Numbered from the stretch's first letter, positions 17,658-26,210 are shown. The stretch is 64,000 bases of DNA from Planctomycetaceae bacterium (GCA_021371965.1 JAJFVE010000131.1:1-64000); one strand, 5' to 3'. Made by a program: numbers and translations. Notes: generated by a model not told the origin, from the sequence alone.

Positions 17658-18674
17658 TCAGATCAGCACGACCCGCCGGCCGTGCGAATGATTCATCACG
17701 CGCTGCCGCGAGACGCCGATGGCGGGGTTGATGTTTACATACATCACCTGGTCGTCGCGGAGGCGGTCGTAATACTGCTCGAAGTCCTGCGCCGCGCGGT
17801 CGTTCATCTGGAAGGCCCGGAACACCTTCGACCCGCGCCAGGCCCCGATGTGCTGGGCATGCGTGCCGCACAGGTGGATCATCCCCCCGTGCTCGTAGAG
17901 GGCGAACACCTCCTCGTCCAGCGGGGCGATGAACTGCTCGTACAACTCCGGCGAGAGCAGGTGCGTGGAGCAGCCGCAAATCTGCCCGTGCCCCGGCGGC
18001 TGGATGCGACCGTACGTCTCGACCATCTGGAGCTGCGCCCGTGGCACGTGGCCGCGATACCAGCGGTGCAGATCGAGGATGACGTCATTGATGACGCGCA
18101 GGTCGCGGCGGGCGGCCTCGGGATCGACCATCATCGCCACCAACAGTTCCTGTCCGTACAGGTTTAGACCGATGTTCAATGCGCTGGAGAGCACCGGACA
18201 GCCGTAGAACGGAACGCAGACCTGGGCTTCGGTGAACGCCGTCGCCAGGCGGCGGACGGTGTTCCAGGTGGGATCGGCCGCCAGGTCCGGCCGGGGCAGC
18301 GTGCCCACTGGCGTTTTCAGCACGCGCACCTGCCAATTGCCCGGATCGAGTTCGTACACGTCGGCGCCGAAAATGCGGTCGATGAAGTGTACCCCATAAG
18401 GCCACGGGGCAACCGAAAGCGGACGATAGACATCCGCGTCTTTCAGGGTCGAGACTTTCCCCGCCAGGTCGTCCAGAGCCTCGGTGATCCAGCGTTCCGG
18501 CTCATCATAAAGATTGCATTGCCCGCCGGAGACCTGCCCGGCCAGCACGAAGGGTTTCTCCGGCGTCTGGCCTGCGAATAGCCGGCCAAGACGTTCCAGC
18601 CCGCCCTGCTGGAGCGCAAGAAACTCCGGATCGTTAAGAATGCGGCGAGTTTCGCTCTTGATGTTCACGGCCAT
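17658..18674 (-). CDS. uroporphyrinogen decarboxylase (URO-D) superfamily protein
   Basis: A 338-residue cytoplasmic protein of the URO-D fold. Visible: GRIQPPGHGQICGCSTHLLSPE region in the middle and the C-terminal GGMIHLCGTHAQHIG, where His and Cys residues resemble the zinc/corrinoid methyltransferase branch rather than true HemE; the N-terminal porphyrin-binding RQAGR signature of HemE is absent. Such proteins in planctomycetes often lie near catabolic genes and are thought to transfer methyl groups. The start ATG (complement of 18672-18674) has GGAGAAGC upstream. A perfect 18-bp palindrome lies about 150 bp upstream and may control it. Family is sure; reaction is not. Confidence 0.7.
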   Translation of the reverse strand: MAVNIKSETRRILNDPEFLALQQGGLERLGRLFAGQTPEKPFVLAGQVSGGQCNLYDEPERWITEALDDLAGKVSTLKDADVYRPLSVAPWPYGVHFIDRIFGADVYELDPGNWQVRVLKTPVGTLPRPDLAADPTWNTVRRLATAFTEAQVCVPFYGCPVLSSALNIGLNLYGQELLVAMMVDPEAARRDLRVINDVILDLHRWYRGHVPRAQLQMVETYGRIQPPGHGQICGCSTHLLSPELYEQFIAPLDEEVFALYEHGGMIHLCGTHAQHIGAWRGSKVFRAFQMNDRAAQDFEQYYDRLRDDQVMYVNINPAIGVSRQRVMNHSHGRRVVLI

Positions 18675-19109
18675 AAGGCAAGCTTCTCCATCACTGCCGA
18701 AACCGCCAGAAGAATACCATCATTCACGCCTTTTGCCACAAAACGCTTTGCCATGCCGCAGGCGTTGCGAGAAGGACGCGGCCCGAAGGGATTGTCTGGA
18801 CATAAGGGGCGGACACTGGAGAATGTGTTATAACACATTGGTAATAAATTACTTATAATAAATTGGCTTTTTGAATCACGCGAAAAACAGACAATAAAAG
18901 ACAATTGTTGCCTTGGCCTGGTTTCTTTTGGGAGCGAGGCACCAGTTTGCCTTCTCCTCGAATGTGCTGTGAAAAGTACAACAAAGTGCAAGGAAGTGCA
19001 GCAGGGGTTAGGTCGGAGGTCTTAGGTCTGAGGGTTACGTCGGATGCCCCGCCCTATGCCCGCCGGGTTCTGCATGATCTTTGTCGATATTTCGTCGATA
19101 TTAATCTGT
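18675..19109. other. 435-bp divergent regulatory region with an 18-bp palindrome
   Basis: AATGTGTTATAACACATT at 18822-18839 is a perfect palindrome within an AT-rich tract (18820-18900) that also holds TATAAT at 18854-18859. The region separates the URO-D-like gene (leftward) from a secreted-protein gene (rightward), so the palindrome is a natural operator candidate for either. No small gene recognised. Confidence 0.5.
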
Positions 19110-20390
19110 ATGCGATGGGCACTGGTCATCATGGTTCTGGTCTGCGCGGCGGCTGGGGTTGCTGCGCCTGCGGGAAAGAAGCCGCGGGCGCTTCCGGCTT
19201 TGCCGGTGCGGTTTGAGCTGGTCAGCGATCAGGTCGACGTGGCGACCATTCACGGCTGGAATACTTGCCGGCTGCTCAAGCTCGACGGGGCGCTGTACGC
19301 ATCGGGTCTGGCCGCCCGGGCGGAGGATGACAAGACCGACAACTGGGCGGCGCAGAAGGGGATAGTCTTCCGCCGTAGCGACGACGGCAAGTGGCGGCGG
19401 ATCGCCGGCGGCCTGCCGCGAATCTACACGTGGGCGGCCGGGGCCGAGGGCACCGTCTGGGCGGTGGCGCCGTCGTGGTACACCAACACGCACACGTACC
19501 GCAGTGGCAAAGGGCCGGACTTTTCGGCCGGAGCGTTCAAGAAGGTCTACGACGGCACGTGCTCGTACGAGGGCGTCGGCGCCAGCCCCGAGGGCAACTT
19601 CCTGCTCCTGCATGCCAAGAGCAGCAACATGAAGGCCGGCACGGCCAACGCCATCGTCGCGGCGTTCTGGGAACAGGCGGCTGGCAAGTGGCACTACAGC
19701 GAGTTGCCCACCCCTGAGGGTCGCTACGGCTATGCGGGGGTCATCGTCCGGGGCAACAAGGCGTTGGCGGTGTTGCAGTCGTCGATGGAAGACCCGGCCG
19801 CCAACCCTGAGCCGCCGCACTACAGTTGGCGGCACGTGCGGCTGGCCAGGTGCGACGACCTGACCAAGGGCGTCTGGGTCTCCAGGCGATGGCTCGCCCC
19901 GGCCTATGGAGCCACGAGCCTGTACGACCTGGTAGCCGCGCCGGATGGCTGCGCATATCTGTCGTACCTGCACGCCGGGGCCGACACGCGCGAGGCGCTG
20001 GCCAAGACGCCGGCGCGGCATTACATCGCCCGCATTCACGACGACCTGAGCACCGAGGTCTTTGCCACCGGCCTGCAGCTCGACGCGGCGCGGCTGGTGC
20101 TGGACAGCAAGGGCGGCTGGCACATCGTCGCGCGGCCGGCACTTGGCGGGAATCTGCACCTGTGGACGCTCGACGCGGCGACGGGCTTCACGGCCGTGAA
20201 GGAGTACGACCTACCGGGCACCGAATCGCTCAAGGGTTACGTGCTGCACACGCTCAACCCCGGCCGCTTCGGCGGCCAGGATGACGGCGACACGATCCAC
20301 ATCATGAGCACGAACATCCTGCGAGCCCCCGAGGGGGGCAAGCTCAACCGCGCCGAACTCTGGCACGCGTATTTCAAGCTGCCATCGTGA
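19110..20390 (+). CDS. exported protein of unknown function, possible beta-propeller
   Basis: About 426 residues with a signal peptide (MRWALVIMVLVCAAAGVAA). The body is rich in beta strands and repeats Trp/Gly/Asp-containing strands such as VFRRSDDGKWRRIAGGLP and LVLDSKGGWHIVARP, like six- or seven-bladed BNR-type propellers, but no formal repeat signature is certain. The frame opens at 19044; the ATG at 19110 is preferred because it begins a normal signal peptide. It converges on the GH28-like gene, which is also exported, so a role in polysaccharide processing is possible. Not a recognised enzyme. Confidence 0.6.
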   Translation: MRWALVIMVLVCAAAGVAAPAGKKPRALPALPVRFELVSDQVDVATIHGWNTCRLLKLDGALYASGLAARAEDDKTDNWAAQKGIVFRRSDDGKWRRIAGGLPRIYTWAAGAEGTVWAVAPSWYTNTHTYRSGKGPDFSAGAFKKVYDGTCSYEGVGASPEGNFLLLHAKSSNMKAGTANAIVAAFWEQAAGKWHYSELPTPEGRYGYAGVIVRGNKALAVLQSSMEDPAANPEPPHYSWRHVRLARCDDLTKGVWVSRRWLAPAYGATSLYDLVAAPDGCAYLSYLHAGADTREALAKTPARHYIARIHDDLSTEVFATGLQLDAARLVLDSKGGWHIVARPALGGNLHLWTLDAATGFTAVKEYDLPGTESLKGYVLHTLNPGRFGGQDDGDTIHIMSTNILRAPEGGKLNRAELWHAYFKLPS

Positions 20391-20480
20391 AACAGGCGGT
20401 GTATTCCGATAGTCCCCCCAGGACCTGAGGCATTACAGGACTTGCTGGCCCATGCGTCTGGTTCTGGCCGGCTTGATTCT

Positions 20481-21926
20481 TCAGCGAAGGGTCACGTTCT
20501 CCGCAAAGTTGCCGATCTTGATTGCCTTCTTGCCGTCGGTCCCGCACAGCGGCCGCCCGCCGATGCGCACGTTTTCGAGCGTCACGTTCTTGACGGTGCT
20601 GGACGGGCCGCTGCCGAAGATTCGCGATGGCGGCAGGTGCGGCGGGGCGGTGATATTCGACAGCGTCACGTTGCGGATGTTGCCCAGCGTCGCATCCTTG
20701 CTCCAGGGGTGCCTGGCGATCGTGATCCCCAGCAGCGGATTGGCCGCCCGTTCGATGCGAATGTTCTCGAATCGCACGCCGTCGACCGTGGCGCTGTCGC
20801 CGTTGAACACGCCCAGCACGGGCATGACGTTGTTGGCCCGCGTGGAATGGATCACGTCGCAGTTGCTGAAGAGCACGTTGCGGATGTCGCTGCGCATCTC
20901 GTACGTCGCCCCCAGCGAGTAACCCCAGTCATTCCAGATCACGCAGCCGCGCACGGCGATATTCTCGGCCGGGGCGTTGCGGGCGAGCGTCTTGACGACG
21001 ATCGAGTCGTCCTTGTTCCGCACGAAGCAGCCCTCGATCCGCACGTCCTGCGAGTTGACGGTGTTGATCCCGTCGGAGTTGATCCGATACGAGATCTCCT
21101 TGATGTTCTGCACCTGCACGTTGCGGCTGTGATCCAGCACGACCGTCCAGCAGCTCGAATCGCGGCAGATCACATCCCGCACCTGCACGCCCCAGGAGCC
21201 TGCGACGGCTATCATCTGGCCTTTGCAGTGCGGCAGCGGCGAGCCGTCGAGTATCCCGCGGCCGCGGATGGTGACGTTCTGCGCATTCCTCACGTCGATC
21301 AGCGGCCCGGGCGTTCCATCGGACATGACCACCGCGCCGCCGGCGATGTAGACCGTCTCGCCGCTGCGGGGAATGATGCGCTTGACCTTGTGGACCCCGG
21401 GCCCGAAGTATCGCACGGCCGGGTCCTTCGGATCGGGAACGTCCTTCTCGACGGCGTTGGCAAAAAGGTGCAGGCACTGCCGCGGGCTGTCGTTGATCTC
21501 GATGGTGAGCAGCCGCGGCCGGTCGAGCGTGAAGGAGATTGTGTTGCCGCGCACCTCAGGCACGATACCGTACGACAGCGGCCGCACCGTCGCGCTGGCG
21601 ACCTTCCGCCTCGACCGCACGGTGACGTTGATGCGGCCGCGGAAGTCGAAGGATGCGAAGGTGACCTTCGCGACCCATGGCAGATGTCCGATGTAGCCAG
21701 TGGGGTCCGCCACTTCTTTCCCGTGTACGGTATCAAAGACTTTCGCGACATACGGGAACACCTTCTTGCCGCCGGCCTCGATGACGAAGTCCTCGGACGC
21801 CTCTTCGCCCGCCGGCGCTGGATACACGATCACTTCGCCCCCGCCTTCAACCTGTGCGCCCATGGCGAAACTCCCCAAAAGAACAATTGCCCCCGCGGCC
21901 GCGAAAAAGCTCCGGAATGTTCGCAT
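20481..21926 (-). CDS. secreted GH28-like right-handed beta-helix protein
   Basis: A 481-residue exported protein (signal peptide FRSFFAAAGAIVLLGSFAMGA). After a ~110-residue beta-sandwich it forms a right-handed beta-helix. It carries the polygalacturonase-like pair NSDGIN (~280) and NKDDS about 20 residues later, matching the catalytic Asp positions of GH28 (NTDG...DD). The later His/Arg signature is less clear, so activity on pectin-like or other uronate polymers is inferred. The ATG at 21926 has GGAGAA six bases upstream, better than the in-frame ATG at 21947. It has its own promoter (TTGGCG/TTATAG) and ends facing the exported 19110 gene. Confidence 0.75.
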   Translation of the reverse strand: MRTFRSFFAAAGAIVLLGSFAMGAQVEGGGEVIVYPAPAGEEASEDFVIEAGGKKVFPYVAKVFDTVHGKEVADPTGYIGHLPWVAKVTFASFDFRGRINVTVRSRRKVASATVRPLSYGIVPEVRGNTISFTLDRPRLLTIEINDSPRQCLHLFANAVEKDVPDPKDPAVRYFGPGVHKVKRIIPRSGETVYIAGGAVVMSDGTPGPLIDVRNAQNVTIRGRGILDGSPLPHCKGQMIAVAGSWGVQVRDVICRDSSCWTVVLDHSRNVQVQNIKEISYRINSDGINTVNSQDVRIEGCFVRNKDDSIVVKTLARNAPAENIAVRGCVIWNDWGYSLGATYEMRSDIRNVLFSNCDVIHSTRANNVMPVLGVFNGDSATVDGVRFENIRIERAANPLLGITIARHPWSKDATLGNIRNVTLSNITAPPHLPPSRIFGSGPSSTVKNVTLENVRIGGRPLCGTDGKKAIKIGNFAENVTLR

Positions 21927-21956
21927 TGGTCTTCTCCAGCGTCCCAATCGATATAT

Positions 21957-21986
21957 CTATAACCTCTCGCCGCCGACGATCGCCAA
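21957..21986 (-). promoter_or_regulatory. predicted promoter of the GH28-like gene
   Basis: On the minus strand TTGGCG (21981-21986), an 18-bp spacer and TTATAG (21957-21962), about 30 bases before the start. Confidence 0.45.
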
Positions 21987-22038
21987 GAATAAGTGACGGC
22001 CGCCATCGCGCCTCCGCCCCGCCCGCCCACTTGCCCAG

Positions 22039-22104
22039 TACGTGCGGCCGGAAGTCGAGGTCTTCGAGGCGACCCGTATCGTGAAGGGGGGTGAGGGCTT
22101 ATGA
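22039..22104 (+). pseudogene. 3' fragment of an excisionase-like gene
   Basis: The last 21 codons of the HTH gene at 28175-28402: YVRPEVEVFEATRIVKGGEGL against YVRAEVEAFEATRIVKGGEGS, with the stop codon kept. Everything upstream of codon ~54 is missing; the fragment begins abruptly in unrelated DNA. Confidence 0.75.
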
Positions 22105-22218
22105 AGCAAAGCGGCGGGCCTGGATGAGCACCAGACCCGCCTTACATCCTTCGGTCCCGATTTTGTAGATCGGGACTCTATCCAAACACTACCCCGGTTG
22201 TGCAAGTCCGCCGGGGTA
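22039..22218 (+). repeat. 180-bp direct repeat, old-element copy
   Basis: Matches 28337-28516 over the same length with about 10 base differences. It covers the xis tail and the structured tRNA-like segment. Confidence 0.85.
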
Positions 22219-22268
22219 ATGTATTGTCAATAGATGAACTACAGTGTGGTAGATGAACTAAGCTGCGG

Positions 22269-23207
22269 TTACGAGGGTGCGCGGGTGATCAGGGTGGGCT
22301 CACCGTACTGGTTCTCGAATTCACTGCCCTTGAGAAAACCTTGATATATGATGAACCATATAGCTCCGGCAATTGGTAGGAGCAAGATCAGCGACATCCA
22401 ACCTGATCTTGAAACGTCGTGCCAGCGTTTGGTGTAGATGGCAAGTAACATCCACCAGCATGTGATGTATATGGAAAGGCTGAGAATGCAGACAAGAATG
22501 GTGAGAAGACTGGGGCCGGTGTGGCGGCTATAGGCCAATGCCAGTTGGGGCAGCAAGCCGATTGTGTTCGCGATGGCGGAGATCAAAAGACTAGCCGCCC
22601 AAAAAACTGAGCGTGGAATTCGACCGGAAAAAGAAAAAAGGACCTTCTTGATGTTCAGTGTTGAGTTGGGCGTGGTCCAGCAGGAGAGGAGGAAGAGTCC
22701 GAACGAAGCCATTCCCAGTAGATACAGGGCAAAGAGGAGTAAGTTTCCCTCGGCTCCAACGATGGTGTATTTGTCGTCAAGGGTAAGGCCAGACGCAATT
22801 GGCAGCGATACTATGCTTGAGGCTATTGCGGCTACTAGCCAGGCTTTGCCCGGGAGAACGCTGGCGGAGATGGGGGACGATTGGGGGAGGGGGCTTCTGG
22901 AAAGGAAGGGAAATAGTCTTCGTATCTGTAGTGCCAGATCCCCCTTGGTGTATAGCTTCCACAGGAAGATTGCATAAAGCAAAGCGCTGCATGAGAGGGG
23001 GATCAGCCAATAGCGAAATTCTGTGCTTCCAGTGTAGTAGGCGACAAATGGCATCGTGATAGAGCCGCAGACAAGAGACAAGATCAACCAGCCGATGCCG
23101 TGAAGAGCTCTTGATTTAATGGAGAGGACGAGGGTTGTTATGGAGAATATCGTCATGGCGAGAAGATGCACAACTCCCACGAGCTCTTGGATGTCGCGTT
23201 CATTCAT
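22269..23207 (-). CDS. DUF805-family membrane protein
   Basis: A 312-residue integral membrane protein with about eight hydrophobic segments. The C-terminal ~120 residues (SFSGRIPRSVFWAASLL, then YTKRWHDVSRSGWMSL and a final GSEFENQYG) carry the DUF805 signature. The N-terminal half adds three or four further membrane helices of no known family. The ATG at 23207 has AAGGAG eight bases upstream. Its GC content is clearly lower than the neighbouring core genes, in keeping with its position as cargo in the old element, next to the truncated integrase. Function unknown. Confidence 0.75.
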   Translation of the reverse strand: MNERDIQELVGVVHLLAMTIFSITTLVLSIKSRALHGIGWLILSLVCGSITMPFVAYYTGSTEFRYWLIPLSCSALLYAIFLWKLYTKGDLALQIRRLFPFLSRSPLPQSSPISASVLPGKAWLVAAIASSIVSLPIASGLTLDDKYTIVGAEGNLLLFALYLLGMASFGLFLLSCWTTPNSTLNIKKVLFSFSGRIPRSVFWAASLLISAIANTIGLLPQLALAYSRHTGPSLLTILVCILSLSIYITCWWMLLAIYTKRWHDVSRSGWMSLILLLPIAGAIWFIIYQGFLKGSEFENQYGEPTLITRAPS

Positions 23208-23321
23208 GAAATATCTCCTTGTTTAGTGGCTTAAGGGCTAGGTTCTATTGGATTGTTCCGATTGTAAATGGGGCGATAGGGAAGCACAAGTGGCGGAAAA
23301 GATCATGCTGGGCATCGATAA

Positions 23322-23636
23322 TCAACCATGTATCCTGAGGGGGATCTGCGTACGGAATTCGACACTGTCGATGAGGGTTTCAGGTATCAGGCTGGCGTAG
23401 TGCATGCGGCAAATCTCTGGACTATTCCCCATGAGGGCGCTGATCTTGTACAGGCTCTCTCCCTTGCTAGCCAAGTGGCTGCCGAAGGTGTGCCGATAGT
23501 CCAGGCAAGTCCAAGAGAGCTTAGCGCGAGCGTTGGCGGTGTGCAGAGCCTTGGAAAAGTTGTCTACGTCCCATCGGTGGCCGTCAGGGCTGGGGAAGTG
23601 CCGGCCATTGATGGAGGGGCGATTTTGGCCTGGCAA
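23322..23636 (-). pseudogene. N-terminally truncated tyrosine integrase
   Basis: About 104 codons remain of a ~390-residue integrase. Over 81 residues (FPSPDGHRW to LIDSVEF) it differs from the intact integrase at 29041-30216 in 4 positions. It keeps the RHTFGSHL and HYASL boxes but lacks the first ~290 residues, including the first catalytic arginine, so it is inactive. DNA just upstream does not resemble integrase coding sequence, implying a deletion. Confidence 0.85.
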
Positions 23637-23754
23637 GAAAGGAGAACAGGAGAGCAGGAGACCGCAGGTGGTCAGGCCGATCTCGGTCGTCCGGGGGTTC
23701 TTTTCAGAGCAGTTTCTCTCTCCTGCTCTACTGATCTATCGCTCACCTGCTCTA

Positions 23755-23791
23755 TTGAAAAAGGCCCCGGCAGAGCCGAGGCCTTTTTCAA
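23755..23791. terminator. bidirectional terminator next to the distal att site
   Basis: A 17-bp inverted repeat with one mismatch around a 3-base loop, with A5 on one side and T5 on the other (TTGAAAAAGGCC.../...GGCCTTTTTCAA). It abuts the 42-bp att copy and was probably the terminator of the tRNA gene when the older element ended there. Confidence 0.75.
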
Positions 23792-23833
23792 TACGGGCGA
23801 CAGGGGTCGAACCTGTAACCTTCGGTTCCGTAG
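23792..23833. other. attachment site, distal copy of the tRNA-Arg 3' end
   Basis: A 42-bp perfect copy of 30363-30404, from TACGGGCGAC to GGTTCCGTAG, i.e. the tRNA-Arg 3' end up to the anticodon loop. No rest of a tRNA follows. It marks the junction between the younger and older elements. Confidence 0.9.
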
Positions 23834-24048
23834 GCTGATCGACCCTCTGACGCAAGTTTTTCACAGTTCCGAACTTGCGACACCCTCAAAGTTTACGACT
23901 TTGAGCTTAGCCGAACATATACCACACGTTTGCCATGTTGTCCACAACTTAGTACCCACTTTGGTACCCAATTTTTGAGGCTGCATCGGTGTCTCGCACC
24001 GAAGGTACCGCGTCCGGGTTCGTTTGCAGGTCGCCTTAAGGGCAGCGA
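23834..24048. other. element end with hairpins and an arm-type repeat
   Basis: No gene. Three hairpins occur: CAAGTT/GAACTTG (~23852-23879), CTCAAAG/CTTTGAG (~23884-23904) and CGGTG/CACCG (~23986-24002). The 19-bp repeat at 23952 recurs near the other end at 30280. Confidence 0.5.
23952..23970 (+). repeat. 19-bp arm-type repeat, left end
   Basis: GTACCCACTTTGGTACCCA, itself two GTACCCA units. An identical copy in the same orientation is at 30280-30298. Placement near both element ends suggests integrase arm-binding sites. Confidence 0.6.
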
Positions 24049-25413
24049 TCACCATCGCGCCCAGACTGCACTTGGCCCGCTGCTTTTAAAGGTGGTGATG
24101 GTGTACCCATGTTCCTTAGCCCACGCGACGCCCGCGTCATGCAGAGCTTGATTGCCGCTATTGAGGTATATGGAAGCCATTGTGCTATCGCCCGACGCGT
24201 TCAAGACGGCGATCATTTCTGGTACGATTGCATCGTTCCCTAAGGTGATGAATGCGTTGACGGCATTCAGTCGTTTCTTCTCATTCTCGGACTTCATGTC
24301 TGGTGCTAGTATGGCCCTTGTCGTGTGCCAGTTCTTCTTGGCCTTGTCGCTCCTCAGACAGATCCAGAAGTACACGTTTTCGCGATCCGATGAAGGTCGC
24401 CAACCCAGTTGGTCGAGGGCAGTTCCAATCTCGGCGTTTGCCCCCCAATCAGGCAGTGCGGCTACCAAGGGGCCTATCGCTCGTCGGTCGCCCAGCTTTC
24501 CCAGTGATGCTGCGGCACGGCGACGTTGGTGGTATAAACGGAGACAGGCGATGCGCGGCTCAACAGCTTTTTCATCCACTTCCATCCACTTCGTGTTGGC
24601 GGCGTCGCGTACACTGGAGTTTTTATCTTCCACTGCAATCTTTGCTAATAATGCTCGGTCAGTCAGTCTTTCGGCGGCTGCTGCTCGCACTGCAGGAGCC
24701 GCCGCCTCTACCGCCAGCTTGCTCAGCGTAGCCTCGTCCTTGAGTTGGGCTACGAAGTTCGCTGTCCCTCCCTCTTTGTCTTCAAGCGCCAGCTTGGTCA
24801 ATAGCACTGGGTCCTTGAGTTTTGTTGCTGCGGCGGCTCGCGACTCAGAGGAAATGGCTTCTCGGGCTACCTTGCTCAACAATATCTGATCTGTCAGTCT
24901 CCCCGAATCTATTGCAAAGCGGGCGTTTGAACCATAGGGATCCTCAATCGCGACTTTGGCGAGGAATTCTTGGTTCTTTAGGTTTATGAGCCCGCATACG
25001 GCGCTTGTGCGAAGATCGCGATTCTTGTCGCTAAGCGCTATCCTTGCCAGTATTGCGCCATCGGTAATGTTACGTACGGCTACGCCACGCTCACGCTCAT
25101 TCCCGCTTTCTGCCACTACCTTGGCCAATACTGTTTGGTCAGTGAGATTCAACAGTGCAGCCACCCGCACTTCTTCGTCTTTGTCCTCTGTAGCCATCTT
25201 GGCCAGCAGGATTTGATCGGTTGTCTTCTTTGCCGCTCTGGCTCTTTCTTTGGGGTCAGGGCTAGTGGGGTTCGGTTTTTCGCACCCCCCCCACAGAAGA
25301 CCCAACACGGCAACGATAACCCAACAGTAAGTGATCTTTTCGATAGGGGATTTCGGGGTTGTCACTCTCTTCAGGAGGAGGTCTTTCTTCGAGAATACTT
25401 TCCGTGGTGGCAT
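24049..25413 (-). CDS. lipoprotein-like protein with eight HEAT-like repeats
   Basis: A 454-residue protein. A short basic N-terminus and a hydrophobic stretch (VIVAVLGLLWGGC) suggest membrane anchoring, with Cys as a possible but non-canonical lipidation site. Residues ~70-285 hold about eight repeats of 25-28 residues with the pattern T/K-D-x-x-LLAK-x-A-x-E-D-K...VR-x-AA-x-x-L, a HEAT-like alpha solenoid. The C-terminal part (~300-454) has further HEAT-like helices. The ATG at 25413 has AAGGAGTGA upstream. It lies 13 bp after the nuclease gene and is surely co-transcribed. A protein-binding scaffold is likely; the partner is unknown. Confidence 0.7.
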   Translation of the reverse strand: MPPRKVFSKKDLLLKRVTTPKSPIEKITYCWVIVAVLGLLWGGCEKPNPTSPDPKERARAAKKTTDQILLAKMATEDKDEEVRVAALLNLTDQTVLAKVVAESGNERERGVAVRNITDGAILARIALSDKNRDLRTSAVCGLINLKNQEFLAKVAIEDPYGSNARFAIDSGRLTDQILLSKVAREAISSESRAAAATKLKDPVLLTKLALEDKEGGTANFVAQLKDEATLSKLAVEAAAPAVRAAAAERLTDRALLAKIAVEDKNSSVRDAANTKWMEVDEKAVEPRIACLRLYHQRRRAAASLGKLGDRRAIGPLVAALPDWGANAEIGTALDQLGWRPSSDRENVYFWICLRSDKAKKNWHTTRAILAPDMKSENEKKRLNAVNAFITLGNDAIVPEMIAVLNASGDSTMASIYLNSGNQALHDAGVAWAKEHGYTITTFKSSGPSAVWARW

Positions 25414-25426
25414 GAGTCACTCCTTG

Positions 25427-25930
25427 TTAGAGATCGAGGCCAACAACATAAACCGGGACTTGGATAGCACTCTTGAAGTGGGGTAGATAGCGCGTGACCT
25501 TCTCAAAGGTCAAGCTGCCTTCCCAGTTCTGGCCGAGCGTCTTCATCTGTCGCTGGAACTCGCGCGTCGTGACGATGTAGATCCCCATGTCGATCTTGTT
25601 CAAAGCCGAGTAGGAGGATACTTGGAACTTGAGAAGGTCGAGGCCCATGAAGGAGGCGTGGCCGAACTCGACTTCGACCCCGACGCGGTCTTTCAGGAAA
25701 TCCATCTTGGCAGCGGGATCTCCGTCCTCGTCGAAGACCTGGGGCTGGCGGGTCCAGCCTTGCTTGACAAAGCTCACGTCCAGCAATTCGTTGAAGCGTG
25801 GGCGGGACAACTCCGCCAGGTTCATGTTGGGGTCCAGGAGTATCGTTTCCAGTTCCTGCTTGATCGATAGCCTGGCGTTGAGGACTTGTTCGGCAAAGCG
25901 GTAGGAGTACGTCTGCAGTCGGATTCGCAT
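25427..25930 (-). CDS. BglII/BstYI-like restriction-endonuclease-fold protein
   Basis: A 167-residue protein. The central stretch DFLKDRVGVEVEFG, then FMGLDLLKFQ and DMGIYIV, resembles the BglII/BstYI family, in which an Asp and the E-x-E strand form the metal-dependent PD-(D/E)xK nuclease site. Those acidic residues are present, so it may cut DNA. It is shorter than BglII (223 residues). No methyltransferase gene is in the element or elsewhere in the window. It starts at ATG 25930 with a modest AAAGG site and precedes the repeat lipoprotein in one operon. It may be a defence gene, a domesticated nuclease or an orphan; activity is inferred only. Confidence 0.6.
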   Translation of the reverse strand: MRIRLQTYSYRFAEQVLNARLSIKQELETILLDPNMNLAELSRPRFNELLDVSFVKQGWTRQPQVFDEDGDPAAKMDFLKDRVGVEVEFGHASFMGLDLLKFQVSSYSALNKIDMGIYIVTTREFQRQMKTLGQNWEGSLTFEKVTRYLPHFKSAIQVPVYVVGLDL

Positions 25931-25998
25931 GTGTCTTGCCTTTCGATGGTGCGGCTACAGTCTACGTCTTTGCTCGTGAAGTGCAAGAGTGCGAGGGG

Positions 25999-26134
25999 GC
26001 CCGCGTGGGTTGGGCGAAAACGAAGGCGGCGCTCCAGGCAGTTGGTCCTCGGCCTGTATAGACTCTCCCCTGCTGCAAGACCTGGTTCCAGGGCCATAGG
26101 GGGGTCGGCTTTCGCCCAAGGGTCCCACGCGGGC
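25999..26134. other. long inverted repeat, candidate replication origin of the element
   Basis: Left arm 25999-26019 (GCCCGCGTGGG then TTGGGCGAAA) pairs with right arm 26110-26134 (TTTCGCCCAA, four extra bases, CCCACGCGGGC), enclosing ~90 bp. It lies in the divergent gap between the nuclease operon and the genes leading to rep. Rolling-circle initiators usually act at such structures near their own gene. Confidence 0.45.
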
Positions 26135-26181
26135 TGCCGGGGGGCATAAGGATAAATTTACAGAATGGAAAGAAATATTGG

Positions 26182-26210
26182 TTGACGAAATGGATAGTCA
26201 TGTGTAACAT
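26182..26210 (+). promoter_or_regulatory. promoter for the rightward element genes
   Basis: TTGACG (26182-26187), a 17-bp spacer and TAACAT (26205-26210). The -10 box ends six bases before the ATG at 26217, so the transcript should be leaderless. Confidence 0.6.

Larger units (their letters stand above)
22039..23833. mobile_element. remnant of an older integrative element at the tRNA-Arg site
   Basis: Seen from the tRNA side leftward: the 42-bp att copy (23792-23833), a terminator, a truncated integrase, a DUF805 gene, and a 180-bp segment matching 28337-28516 with about 10 differences. This is the same order as att, int, cargo, structured segment and xis end in the intact neighbour. The rep side and the distal att site are gone; the sequence left of 22039 is unrelated. 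Confidence 0.75.

Noticed and set aside
20442..21962. Plus-strand frame of 506 codons opposite the GH28-like gene
   Set aside because: The minus strand has a signal peptide, a promoter and GH28-like motifs.
23328..23978. Plus-strand frame of 216 codons across the integrase fragment and att site
   Set aside because: It is antisense to integrase homology and crosses a terminator and an att repeat.
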